NCBI GenBank assembly: GCA_019752835.1
Contig: JAIELR010000128.1
Coordinates: forward strand, 1-22,707
Length of the DNA stretch: 22,707 nt
Direction of reading: 5' to 3'
Source: Gammaproteobacteria bacterium
Lineage (GTDB): Bacteria; Pseudomonadota; Gammaproteobacteria; UBA1113
Both the position numbers and the translations under genes were made by a program. Numbering within the stretch: position 1 is the stretch's first letter; each line of letters begins with the position of its first letter. This document shows, in pieces, positions 1 to 7,867 of the stretch. A model generated the notes under the pieces. The model did not search any database, was not told the origin of the DNA, and saw only the letters and a list, made by a program, of their open reading frames with translations.

Positions 1-9
1 CCAAGCATC

Positions 10-33
10 GGCTCTACGCGTCTTTGCGTGGAT
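10..33. repeat. Probable terminal inverted repeat of ISL3-type element
   Basis: The sequence starting GGCTCTACGCG lies just outside the stop codon of the transposase remnant. ISL3-family ends typically begin with GGCTCTT or a close variant, so this is probably the transposase-3'-side end of that element. The opposite end is not in the window, so the repeat cannot be confirmed by pairing. Confidence 0.5.
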
Positions 34-36
34 CGT

Positions 37-522
37 TCAAAAAGAAACCGCCCCAAATGCAAATCTTTCCATGCCTAACGTGTCAATAATCAAACGTTGA
101 AATAGTTTGGTGATATTCGATAGTCCATAGCACCGTCGCTTCAATACTTTTACTTTGTTATTGAACCCCTCCACAAATCCGCTTGTGTCACGATCCATGA
201 AATAATTGCTGATATGTTGCTGATACTTGAGCAACGTCTTGATGAAAGAGTTAAAACACGTCAGTTTTGATTCATTCACTGAATTGATCCATTCAGATAT
301 TTTATTATTTGCTATCTCGGGTGGAATATCACTGTCAAAAATTCCGGTTAACTCTCGGCTCAATTGGTACCCCTGTTTTAGTTTTGGAGAAACCAAAAAC
401 AGCTGTTCAACAATGGATTTTTCTGCCTCAAGAAAATAATCTTTTTCTTTCCTCAGCAGGCTAATGGCTGGCTTCAATTCACTGTGAGCTTCCGGTGAGC
501 CCGTGTAAGGTGTAAAAATTTC
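37..522 (-). pseudogene. ISL3-family transposase, C-terminal remnant
   Basis: This is the C-terminal part of a DDE transposase of the ISL3 type. The reading frame contains the stretch DRDTSGFVEGFNNKVK followed by a basic RRCYGLSN segment. It matches the end of the ISL3 catalytic domain, where the last catalytic Glu precedes a GFNNK-like motif. About 160 residues remain, against roughly 400 or more in complete family members. The frame runs upstream to an in-frame ATG near 552, but the codons beyond 522 belong to the neighbouring IS66 end, so the true coding part stops at the IS66 junction. The N-terminal zinc-finger/HTH part and first catalytic Asp residues are absent from the window. The gene was interrupted by IS66 insertion and is presumably dead. 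Confidence 0.8.
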
Positions 523-530
523 GTAAGCGT

Positions 531-2084
531 TCAGGCAAGTACACCCTTGCAATGATAGGGTAAAAGCGCCTCAAGTTGCTCAAGGGTTTTAGCGTGAGGT
601 AAGTGAGTAAAGAGATATCGCAGATAATCGTAGGGATTAAGTTCGTGGATTTTAGCAGTTTCAATCAGGCTTAAGAGATTGGCGCCTGCAATAGCACCGA
701 GATGATTACCAGCAAAGAGCCAGGTTTTTCTGCCAATAACAAAGGGTTTAACGGCTCGCTCACTGCGATTGTTGTCGATTTCAAGACGGCCGTCATCAAG
801 ATAATGTAAAAAATGGTGCCATTGCTTGAGCGTATAACTGATGGCTTCTCCCATCGGGCTTTTCGGTGGGCTCTTAAGACTGTGCATTTGTAACCAGGCA
901 TGCATCTGCTCGATAATCGGTCTGGCTTTTTCATGACGGATGGTTTTGATGGGCTCAGGTGAAGCATTTTCATCTCGTAACTTTTTTTCTAACGCATATA
1001 ATTCTGTTATCCATTTCATCGCTTGGTGAGCCAACCCTTCGGTTTGAGTGGACTGCGTAATGGCATAAAATTTTCGGCGAATGTGGGCAAAGCAGGCCAC
1101 AAGTTTAATCCGCTGAGTCGTGATAAGAGGTAAATAACCGGCATACCCATCAGCATGGAGATAACCGCGGTAATCTTCAAAAAAACGCAGTGGTACCTCG
1201 CTCGCCCGCGTGGCGGCATAATGATAAATAACGCTTTTTTTATCGGGTGCACCACCATTAAATACCCACATAGTCGATTTTTGTTTGGCCGTTTTACCCG
1301 GCTGCTTTAAGACTTGCAGTGGCGTTTCATCGGCAAAAGCGACGTCATATTCCATCATGTCATGATGAAGCAACTTAATCAGCGGTGTCATTTGCTCACC
1401 CACTCGTATCATCCAATCACCTAAGGTATTGCGGGCAATATCAATATGATGACGTTGTAAAATTTCCTCCTGCCGATAGAGCGGTAAGTGGTCGTCATAC
1501 TTTGAGATCGCAATATGGGCGAGCAAGCTGGGTGTAGCGATACTCTTAGGAAGTATCTGTGCTGGCAATGGCGCTGTTTTCACCGTTGATTCACAGGCTT
1601 TGCAGGCATATTTTTTACGAACATTTACAATAACCTGTACTTTAGCTGGAATGTATTCCAACTGCTCGCTGGTTTCATTGCTAATGTGAGATAATTCATG
1701 ACCGCAAGCACATGTTTTGTCTCCATCAGTGATATCGTGAATGACTTCAACACGGAGCAAATCAGCAGGCAAAGGTTTACGGCCTGCTTTTTTGCGCGTA
1801 TGGGAAGGTACATGGATGGATTCATCGGCTTCACGGATAGCGGTTTGCTCTTTGGTCAGTATCGCCTCATCAAACAGAAAATCCAACTGATGGCTATCTT
1901 GCTGTTCCGATTTTCGGCCAAAGCGCGCCGTTAACGCTTGATGGAGTTGATGTTCTAACGTTTGAATGCGGTGTTTTTTTTCAGCCAGCTCTTGTTCTCT
2001 TTGAGCTAATTCCGCGCGCAGTTTTGTGACGATTTCTTCTGCAGATTGCGCGGTATTTTTTTGTGAAAGGTCATTGTTTTCCAT
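531..2084 (-). CDS. tnpC: IS66-family transposase TnpC, full length
   Basis: This 517-residue protein catalyses cut-and-paste movement of IS66 elements. Residues 1-60 form a charged, leucine-rich coiled coil ending in ARFGRKSE, the family's N-terminal signature. A zinc-binding segment follows with CAC at 125-127 and CKAC at 161-164. The DDE catalytic domain shows ADETP (D252), HADGYAGY (D312) and NNRSERAVKPF (E442). The C-terminal IS66 segment ends normally. Length and all three acidic residues agree with an active enzyme. The ATG at 2084 is preceded by a GGAG about 14 bases upstream, a rather long spacing. It lies 41 bp downstream of the tnpB remnant. Since tnpA and most of tnpB are lost, autonomous transposition is unlikely even though this protein could be active. 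Confidence 0.95.
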   Translation of the reverse strand: MENNDLSQKNTAQSAEEIVTKLRAELAQREQELAEKKHRIQTLEHQLHQALTARFGRKSEQQDSHQLDFLFDEAILTKEQTAIREADESIHVPSHTRKKAGRKPLPADLLRVEVIHDITDGDKTCACGHELSHISNETSEQLEYIPAKVQVIVNVRKKYACKACESTVKTAPLPAQILPKSIATPSLLAHIAISKYDDHLPLYRQEEILQRHHIDIARNTLGDWMIRVGEQMTPLIKLLHHDMMEYDVAFADETPLQVLKQPGKTAKQKSTMWVFNGGAPDKKSVIYHYAATRASEVPLRFFEDYRGYLHADGYAGYLPLITTQRIKLVACFAHIRRKFYAITQSTQTEGLAHQAMKWITELYALEKKLRDENASPEPIKTIRHEKARPIIEQMHAWLQMHSLKSPPKSPMGEAISYTLKQWHHFLHYLDDGRLEIDNNRSERAVKPFVIGRKTWLFAGNHLGAIAGANLLSLIETAKIHELNPYDYLRYLFTHLPHAKTLEQLEALLPYHCKGVLA

Positions 2085-2125
2085 GGGGTTATTATATCAT
2101 AACTCCTTATTTTTTCACCTTTTTA

Positions 2126-2283
2126 TTAAAAATAATGCGTAAAATCCAGCTCAGGAAATTGATTCATCAGGTGAAAATCTAATCCTGCCAATAACCAGTT
2201 TAATTGCTCACTGCTCAACGTTAATAGCTCATTCGGTAACGTCGGGATTTTATAACGCCCGCGTTCCAGCCGTTTGTAATACA
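2126..2283 (-). pseudogene. tnpB: IS66 accessory protein TnpB (Orf2), C-terminal remnant
   Basis: The translated end reads LYYKRLERGRYKIP, then a helix with LSSEQLNWLLAGLD. These are the hallmark segments of the IS66 Orf2/TnpB family, whose members are usually about 110-120 residues. Only about 50 remain. The open frame can be extended to an ATG at 2308, but those codons lie in the 34-bp inverted repeat of the adjoining element and are not TnpB sequence. The rest of TnpB is not found on the far side of the adjoining elements, so this is a deletion or recombination rather than a simple insertion. Confidence 0.85.
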
Positions 2284-2546
2284 GGGTGTAATGACATATT
2301 TTCCCCAAATTTGTATCGGATTTGGCAAAGTTTTAGAAAATAAAGAAGCTAGAACCTCTTTATTCTATATAGATTGAAAATCTGTTGCTCTCAGCGGAAA
2401 TAAAATTGAGATACTACGACAAGAGAAGCTATTTCTGGTGCAAGAAAAAACTCAGATTGATAGTGTTTTTAGGCGACTTCATAGCTTACCTAGCCAAGCG
2501 TGATCACACTCTGATACAAATTTGGGGAAAATATGTCATTACACCC
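2284..2546. mobile_element. 263-bp non-coding element with 34-bp perfect inverted repeats (MITE-like)
   Basis: Positions 2284-2317 and 2513-2546 are exact reverse complements over 34 bases. The outer end begins GGGTGTAATGACATATTTTC. The 195 bp between them are AT-rich and contain no convincing open frame. This is the shape of a miniature inverted-repeat transposable element that relies on a transposase elsewhere. The left end abuts the broken IS66 tnpB. The right end abuts, with no gap, the first base of the group II intron. No target duplication can be checked because the two flanks are unrelated. I do not recognise the IS family that owns these ends. Confidence 0.6.
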
Positions 2547-3132
2547 GTGCGACACGAAGTCGCCAATAAGAGTTGTCCTATCTGAGTAAGAATAGGACTA
2601 CCCATACCACTGGGTAAATCTATGGATCTGAATAAAGAGCGATCCTGACAATGTAGCGAAGTATGAAGTAATTTATACGGGATGTAAATCGCGAGAGGCA
2701 CATCCTCCTGGCAATCACAAGCTGGGTAAGCGCTAGATAGTTGATAAGGTGAATGTAATGTGAATCTATGTAGAGAGCGTAAATTACAAAAAGCGAAAGT
2801 GATTGATACGCTTTAGCCAAAATGGCAACAGAGGTAGGAAGAGACTCGGGTGAACCCTCTTCGTGGTCAACAAGCTTCTCGCTCTATAAGTAGGCACCTA
2901 AGTCAACATACTCTTATGGCGGAACGTGGAAACCCTGTAGTGCTCCTGGTAACAGGAAAGTTTACTGCAAAGTAAACCGATAGTATTGCAGGCTTGGGAG
3001 ATTGAAAGAAGCGAACGCCGCCCTGTAACGGGGCGGATACGAATTATAATATTCGGCACGAAAGTGAGCTGACGTTCAATGGGTCTTTCGTTGCGAAAGA
3101 GTTTGGAGAACCGATAGCATGAGGGAAAGCAA

Positions 3133-4638
3133 ATGACGGTAATGGTAACATCTACTGGTGCACCCACAATTCGTTATAACCAGTGGAACGACATACAATG
3201 GCGCCCAGTGGAAAAACAAATACATCGGCTGCAAATGCGTATCGCAAAAGCTTTTCGAGAAAAGAAATACGGTAAAGCGAAAGCATTACAGTGGCTCTTA
3301 ACACACTCGCATGCTGCGAAATTAGTCGCAGTAAAACGAGTGACTCAAAATCGCGGTGCAAGGACACCTGGCGTTGACCGCATTACGTGGAAAACGCCGA
3401 AGCAAAAGATGCTGGCAGCCACATCATTAACACGGCGAGACTATAAAACGCTACCGTTAAGAAGAATTTATATAGAGAAAAAGCAGAAAGGAAAATGGCG
3501 TCCACTTTCGATTCCCGTTATGAAATGTCGCGCGATGCAAGCGCTCTATTTGCTTGCGCTCGATCCCATAGCAGAAACGATGGCGGATAAAAATTCCTAC
3601 GGCTTTAGACCTCTGCGATCAGCAGCTGATGCCATTAGTCGATGCTTTGGTGCATTGTCTAGGAAAGACGCGGCTGACTATATTTTAGAGGCCGATATTA
3701 AATCCTGTTTCGACGAAATTTCACACGAATGGCTACTGAAAAATGTACCTATGGATAAAGAAATTTTGGCGAAGTGGCTGCGGGCTGGCTATGTAGAAAA
3801 AGGTGAAATGTATCCGACTGAATCTGGCACCCCGCAAGGTGGGATCATTTCAGCCACACTTTTAGTCATAACGCTCTCAGGACTAGAAAAGGCTATCAAC
3901 GCAGCAACCTCTAATCACTGGAGAAACAATGATAAAGTCCATGCCTGTATTTATGCTGACGACTTTATCATCACAGGCGCTACGAAGGAAGTGTTGGAAG
4001 AAAAGGTCAAACCAGCAGTAGCAAGATTCTTGTGTGAACGAGGTCTCTCTTTATCAAAAGAGAAAACAAAAATCACGCATATCAAAGAAGGATTCGATTT
4101 CCTCGGCATGAATATACGCAAATACTCTGGGACGCTTATTATAAAGCCATCCAAAGGTAGCGTAAAAAAGTTTATGGGGGAAATCAAAAACATCATTAAA
4201 ACGAATGGCTCAGTGAAGACTGAAAATTTGATCCACCAGTTGAATCCAAAAATTCGAGGATGGACAAATTACTTTCATCACGTCTGTGCCAAGAAAACGT
4301 TTAACTACATTAGTCATTGCACATTTGAATCTTTATGGCGATGGGCCAAACGGCGACATCCCAACAAAACGATCCCTTGGCTTAAAAAGAAATACTTTCG
4401 AACTAAGGGCTCAAGAAATTGGGTATTTTCAACTAATATTAAAAGAGGCAATGGCAACATTGCCACACTGGAATTGGTTGATGCCGGGGCGGTCCAAATC
4501 AGACGGCATATTAAATTAAAGTCTGAGGCAACACCCTATGATCCTGCTTTCTTAGAATATTTTCGACAGAGAGCATATCATAAAACAATAGTTGCCGCCA
4601 AGAAGAAGAAAAAGCTCGCGATGAAAAAAGCTGGGTGA
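3133..4638 (+). CDS. ltrA: Group II intron reverse transcriptase/maturase (LtrA-like)
   Basis: This 501-residue protein splices its host intron and copies it into DNA during retrohoming. The N-terminus (about 15-90) has the RVT_N-type pattern ending in the TPGVD motif. Reverse transcriptase blocks follow: KKQKGKWRPLSIP, SYGFRPLRSA, the SGTPQGGIISATLL block, and the catalytic YADD at 274-277. From about 340 onward there is a maturase (X) domain with an IRGWTNYFHH signature. The protein ends in a lysine-rich tail (KKKKKLAMKKAG) right where many relatives begin a Cys-rich HNH endonuclease domain. This member therefore lacks the endonuclease and would need another primer source, such as nascent strands at replication forks. 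The ATG at 3133 follows a GAGGG ribosome-binding site. There is no frameshift or stop, so it is probably functional. Confidence 0.95.
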   Translation: MTVMVTSTGAPTIRYNQWNDIQWRPVEKQIHRLQMRIAKAFREKKYGKAKALQWLLTHSHAAKLVAVKRVTQNRGARTPGVDRITWKTPKQKMLAATSLTRRDYKTLPLRRIYIEKKQKGKWRPLSIPVMKCRAMQALYLLALDPIAETMADKNSYGFRPLRSAADAISRCFGALSRKDAADYILEADIKSCFDEISHEWLLKNVPMDKEILAKWLRAGYVEKGEMYPTESGTPQGGIISATLLVITLSGLEKAINAATSNHWRNNDKVHACIYADDFIITGATKEVLEEKVKPAVARFLCERGLSLSKEKTKITHIKEGFDFLGMNIRKYSGTLIIKPSKGSVKKFMGEIKNIIKTNGSVKTENLIHQLNPKIRGWTNYFHHVCAKKTFNYISHCTFESLWRWAKRRHPNKTIPWLKKKYFRTKGSRNWVFSTNIKRGNGNIATLELVDAGAVQIRRHIKLKSEATPYDPAFLEYFRQRAYHKTIVAAKKKKKLAMKKAG

Positions 4639-4661
4639 GTTAAACTGCCTTTGAAAGGCTT

Positions 4662-4738
4662 GAGCGTAGTGCGGTAAAAGTCGCATGCTGCGTTCTTATG
4701 GGAGCTGCGCTCGGTAACGATCGCAGCTTACCAGACAC
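4662..4738 (+). ncRNA. Group II intron domains V and VI
   Basis: Positions 4662-4695 fold as a 34-nt domain V. The GAGCGTAG arm pairs fully (with G-U pairs) with CTGCGTTC, and an inner TGCG/CGCA stem is separated from it by a two-base bulge. Positions 4700-4732 form domain VI, GGGAGCTGCG against CGCAGCTTACC, leaving a bulged A at 4730 as the lariat branch point. The eight bases after it give the 3' splice site. Size, bulges and spacing match the catalytic core of bacterial group II introns. Confidence 0.85.
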
Positions 4739-4793
4739 TTAGCTCTGCATGGCCTTTCTCTACCAACCCCCGTCGTCGCTCCCGGGGCACTTT
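4739..4793 (-). pseudogene. IS3-family orfB, first codons only
   Basis: In the -1 frame relative to orfA the minus strand reads KVPRERRRGLVEKGHAEL, resembling the start of IS3-family OrfB (ERRALVEPDHPxLS). The frame is then cut by the group II intron end at 4739. Continuing into the sequence on the other side of the intron gives no OrfB-like residues. Production of an OrfAB fusion by -1 frameshifting, as in intact IS3 elements, is no longer possible. Confidence 0.6.
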
Positions 4794-5068
4794 CCCAATG
4801 CACGCTGTAAAAAATCCCGCTCTACCGTCAGCTGTCCAATTTTTTTGTATAGGTGCTCGCTCTTATCTACAGCCTCCTTGGGAGGCTTGCCAGCCTGCTT
4901 ATTGAATATCTCAGCACCATGTTCCAGCAATTCTTTTTTCCACGCATAAACTTGCGTCGCCGATACCTGATATTGTTGACATAGCTCCGGCATCGTTTGC
5001 TCACCCCGCACCGCCGCTAGCGCTATCACAAACTTTTCTTTATGTGTCCACTGCTTTTTTTTGTTCAT
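4760..5068 (-). CDS. IS3-family transposase OrfA (helix-turn-helix)
   Basis: This 102-residue protein is the DNA-binding half of an IS3-type transposase. Residues 8-60 form the family's helix-turn-helix (HKEKFVIALAAVRGEQTMPELCQQYQVS, then QVYAWKKELLEHG). A leucine-zipper-like helix follows at about 72-92, ending in ERDFLQRALGK. Those positions correspond to the usual point where orfB overlaps in the -1 frame. The last residues (CPGSDDGGW) are the normal orfA read-out beyond the overlap. The start is ATG in TTTATGAATATGAACAAA-like AT-rich sequence and no strong ribosome-binding site is seen. With orfB destroyed it cannot drive transposition, though it could still bind ends of related copies. 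Confidence 0.8.
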   Translation of the reverse strand: MNKKKQWTHKEKFVIALAAVRGEQTMPELCQQYQVSATQVYAWKKELLEHGAEIFNKQAGKPPKEAVDKSEHLYKKIGQLTVERDFLQRALGKCPGSDDGGW

Positions 5069-5181
5069 ATTAACGTATATCTCCGATTAATAGCTCGGCA
5101 GTATACTCTCTAATTTTTACTTCCCAACCTGTCTAAAAAGATGGGGTCACTATAACATGGCCTCCCTTGCTGTTCGCACGG

Positions 5182-7737
5182 CTAGAGGGCGGGACCAGTT
5201 ACAACAGGCAATGGTGCTGCTTTTAGGCGAATGACTGCTTCACAGAGCCATGCTTTAAATTGCTTAGCAGCCTTTTCCCGGGAAAAGGCCATACTGACAA
5301 TCCCCTCCTCGTTTACCCGGTAAGAATTTTCCATATAACCGTCCACATCTTGCGCTTGTGCCTTGACAAATCGTCGCAATTCATCACTTTTTATTCGTCC
5401 TAACTTTAAGTCATCAAAATCCAGCTCCACATAGTAGGCAATAATGTTCCCGTCGCTTTTTCGATAACGTATGCCTTCCACTTCGTTCACGTTCGTGTTG
5501 ACATTGACATTTAAGTGAGCACGGGAATGAGTGGATGGAGCAAACTTCCCGTAAACCACGCCGGGATTCACACCAACCTTGGTTCTTTGAACTATTTGCT
5601 CTTCGACTTCCATTTCATCCGCATCCACTAAATGAGATAAAGTCACGCCCTCTTTCTGGCACTGCTTAGCAATATCCACCTGCGTCTGCCTCACGGCGCG
5701 TTGTATCTCAATCAATTCATCTGTCTTTGTATGTGAAGGTACAATAATTTCATCTTCCAACACATGTTGTTTTTTAGCCGTCATTTTTTTTACCTGGATG
5801 AGCCTTGAGTCAGTCAATGCACTTTTTGGCGGGGTGTCAGTTTGCTTTCTAGCCGTGTGTTTAATAGATTTATTAGGTGAGTTCTCCTCATCAATATTTG
5901 CGCTTTGGCCTGGAAAGCCCGTCAATGCATAGCGCGAACCCACCGCCATTTTATCCGTCTTAATTTCATCAACATGGAGATTCGTCTTCTTTTGAAAAAT
6001 AAATTGATTTACTCTCGCCTGAGAGGGATCGAAGGACGAGAAAAAAACCGCACTGGGATTAGCAGTATCTTGTTGAGGAGAATCCCCCGTTGGCGTTAAT
6101 GACATTTCGTTTTTAATATCGTTAATCTTTTTATTATCTGCTTCAGCTTCTTGATAGTAGCCTAATTGATTATAAACCTCGACCCGACGCCTATAAGTCA
6201 GTTCACTAGAGGGATCCAATTCAATGGCTTGTGTATAATCTGCGATAGCTTCATGATACTGACCCAATTGGCTATAGGCATGGCCTCGATTGTGAAAACA
6301 AAGCGCATCTTGAGGGTTAAGTCGCACGGCCTCTGTTAAGTCATCAATCGCCTCTTGATATTCTTTTAGGATGAGATGAAGATCAGCTCGGTGCACGTAA
6401 TTTAATTCATAAGCAGGATTGGCTTCAATGCTTTGTGTGTAGTAGACGATAACCTCATGATACTGACCTAATTTACTATAAGCATAACCTATATCATGTA
6501 AAGAAATGGCATTATCATTATCTTGATTTGGATTAAGTTGTAACTCTTTGGTTAAATCGTCAATCGCTTCTTGATAGGCTTTTAATGCGAAATAGGAATC
6601 CGCACGACGCCAGTAAAAATCTTTATTTTCAGGTTCTAGCCTAATGGCTTGTGTATAATTGGCAACCGCCTCTGCATATTGACCCAAGCAATGATAAGAT
6701 AAAGCCAGATCAAAATAAACCATGGCACAAGTGGTATCATCTGCAATAAATCGAGTGTAATCCGTGATCGACTCTTCATAACATCCTTGGTTGAAATAGC
6801 AATACCCTCGTCGATAAAAAATTGCTTGATTGCTGGGTTCAAGTTGAAGAAGTAACGTCCAATCATCACCCGCTTCTTTCCACATTTTTAACCGTTCATA
6901 TGCATGAGCACGATTCTCATAAGCGGGACTAAAAACGGGATTGCTTTGGATTGCTTGAGTGCAATCCTGAATTGCTTCTTGATATAACCCTAGGTTCAAA
7001 TAACCATTTCCACGATTATTATAAATAACTTCGGTAGTAGGTGCGTAATTTGAATTAAATCGAAGTAGCTTTGTCCAATCCTCACACGCTTCTCGCCACC
7101 TTTCTAAATTCATATAAACATGAGCGCGTTCACTATAAACTCCAATAATAATTGAATTATTATCTATTTCATTAGCGTCAAGTAGATTAAAATTCAGTGC
7201 TTGATTTAAATCATCACAGGATGCTTCCCACATGTTGAGTTCATTAAAACACACCGCACGGCCGTAATAAGCTTCTACTGAAGTGGGTTCATATTCAATC
7301 GCTTGAGTCAGATCGTCAATGGCCTCGTCATACTTTTTTAATTTATAATAAGAACGAGAGCGACCCAGATAAGCCTCTACCGAAGTTGACTTATATTTAA
7401 TGACGTGGGTAAAATCATCAATAGCCTCATGGTACTTTTCTAATTCATTATACGAAACAGCTCGGCTAAGATAAGCATCTATCGCTGTAGGTTCATATTT
7501 AATGACTTGGGTGAGATCATTAATGACCCTACCATAATTTTTTAATTGGCTATAAGAATTAGCTCGACAAAGATAGGCATCTACAAAAGTTGAGTCGTGT
7601 TTAATTGCCTCGGTAAAATAAATAATAGCGGTAGAATAATTTTTTTGTTCGTATTTTTCGTACCCTTTTTTAAAGTATTGCTTCGCATCTATATTCGCCG
7701 TTAGCGTATTAAAGGCAGACACAAGGGAATTAAGCAT
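5182..7737 (-). CDS. TPR-repeat protein with shared C-terminal module
   Basis: This is an 851-residue protein. Residues about 20-560 hold some 15 consecutive 34-residue tetratricopeptide repeats of the pattern W/Y-x-R-A-x-x-Y-x-L-x-x-Y-x-E-A-I-x-D-x-T-x-A-I-x-L-x-P. TPRs make a superhelical surface for binding proteins, so a scaffold or adaptor role is likely. A polar linker (about 560-645) follows. The region from about 645 to 745 (KKMTAKKQH ... QRTKVGVNPGVV) is closely similar to the 1163-aa neighbour. A final module at about 750-843 is shared with both the 1163-aa and 1090-aa proteins. No signal peptide or membrane segment is seen, so a cytoplasmic or specially secreted protein is suggested. 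The ATG follows TGAGGAATAAAAA, a good ribosome-binding site. It is last in the operon, 130 bp after its neighbour. The function is not known. Confidence 0.85.
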   Translation of the reverse strand: MLNSLVSAFNTLTANIDAKQYFKKGYEKYEQKNYSTAIIYFTEAIKHDSTFVDAYLCRANSYSQLKNYGRVINDLTQVIKYEPTAIDAYLSRAVSYNELEKYHEAIDDFTHVIKYKSTSVEAYLGRSRSYYKLKKYDEAIDDLTQAIEYEPTSVEAYYGRAVCFNELNMWEASCDDLNQALNFNLLDANEIDNNSIIIGVYSERAHVYMNLERWREACEDWTKLLRFNSNYAPTTEVIYNNRGNGYLNLGLYQEAIQDCTQAIQSNPVFSPAYENRAHAYERLKMWKEAGDDWTLLLQLEPSNQAIFYRRGYCYFNQGCYEESITDYTRFIADDTTCAMVYFDLALSYHCLGQYAEAVANYTQAIRLEPENKDFYWRRADSYFALKAYQEAIDDLTKELQLNPNQDNDNAISLHDIGYAYSKLGQYHEVIVYYTQSIEANPAYELNYVHRADLHLILKEYQEAIDDLTEAVRLNPQDALCFHNRGHAYSQLGQYHEAIADYTQAIELDPSSELTYRRRVEVYNQLGYYQEAEADNKKINDIKNEMSLTPTGDSPQQDTANPSAVFFSSFDPSQARVNQFIFQKKTNLHVDEIKTDKMAVGSRYALTGFPGQSANIDEENSPNKSIKHTARKQTDTPPKSALTDSRLIQVKKMTAKKQHVLEDEIIVPSHTKTDELIEIQRAVRQTQVDIAKQCQKEGVTLSHLVDADEMEVEEQIVQRTKVGVNPGVVYGKFAPSTHSRAHLNVNVNTNVNEVEGIRYRKSDGNIIAYYVELDFDDLKLGRIKSDELRRFVKAQAQDVDGYMENSYRVNEEGIVSMAFSREKAAKQFKAWLCEAVIRLKAAPLPVVTGPAL
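5209..5490 (-). other. Shared module, copy A (C-terminus of TPR protein)
   Basis: Residues about 750-843 read NEVEGIRYRK, then YVELDFDDLKLGR, GYMENSYR, EGIVSMAFSREKAAKQF, and end in a helix with AVIRLKAA. The same landmarks in the same order occur in the 1163-aa and 1090-aa proteins. It is also preceded by a roughly 100-residue segment shared only with the 1163-aa protein. I cannot match it to a named domain. Confidence 0.75.
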
Positions 7738-7867
7738 TTTTTATTCCTCATTTTATGTTCTCTGCGCCGGATACAATACAGAGAAATTCATTACTCACAC
7801 AGGCACATCATCTTTTTGATTTGCTGTTCCTCTCCCTTACTCGAATAATTGACCATCCGTAACAGCG

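Larger units (their letters stand above)
523..2283 (-). mobile_element. IS66-family element, truncated at its tnpA/tnpB side
   Basis: The element contains an intact tnpC and the 3' end of tnpB in the usual IS66 order. Its tnpC-side end is placed at 523, where the sequence begins GTAAGCGTTCAGG; IS66-family ends commonly start with GTAA. The other end, all of tnpA and the start of tnpB are missing, because at 2284 the sequence passes directly into an unrelated 34-bp inverted-repeat element. IS66 elements usually make an 8-bp target duplication. Positions 515-522 would be one copy, but the partner cannot be tested here. The element lies in the ISL3 remnant, so it is the younger of the two. Confidence 0.75.
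2547..4738 (+). mobile_element. Group II intron with encoded reverse transcriptase
   Basis: The 5' end is GTGCGACACGAAG, the classic group II start (GUGYG) with a GCGAC/GTCGC hairpin immediately after. About 585 bases of structured RNA precede the reverse transcriptase gene, which sits in the domain IV position. Domains V and VI follow the gene. The 3' end is set at 4738, eight bases after the bulged branch-point A at 4730, giving an AC end. The total of 2192 bp is a normal bacterial size. Ribozyme and protein both look intact. The 5' flank is the inverted-repeat element, whereas the 3' flank is an IS3 orfB fragment that does not continue on the 5' side. Confidence 0.85.
4739..5149 (-). mobile_element. 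IS3-family element, 5' fragment
   Basis: The fragment holds orfA, the first codons of orfB and a terminal sequence. Read on the minus strand, the outer end is TGACCCCATCTTTTTAGAC at 5149, and IS3-family ends often start with TGA-CC. Its orfB side is cut at 4739 by the group II intron, and no orfB sequence reappears beyond the intron. The outer end lies only 32 bp beyond the stop codon of the TPR gene, so the element inserted just downstream of that operon. Confidence 0.65.

Noticed and set aside
2385..2585. A 66-codon plus-strand frame across the inverted-repeat element and intron start
   Set aside because: It crosses an element junction and the 5' splice site and has no recognisable residues or ribosome-binding site.
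2848..2852. GGGTG as exon-binding site 1 for the 5' exon end CACCC
   Set aside because: Only five bases match, and without a folded domain I the position cannot be shown to lie in the right loop.
6100..7700. Regular spacing of similar sequence every about 102 bp, looking like a tandem or CRISPR-type array
   Set aside because: The period equals 34 codons and the frame is open throughout with TPR residues; the DNA similarity follows from the repeated protein motif.
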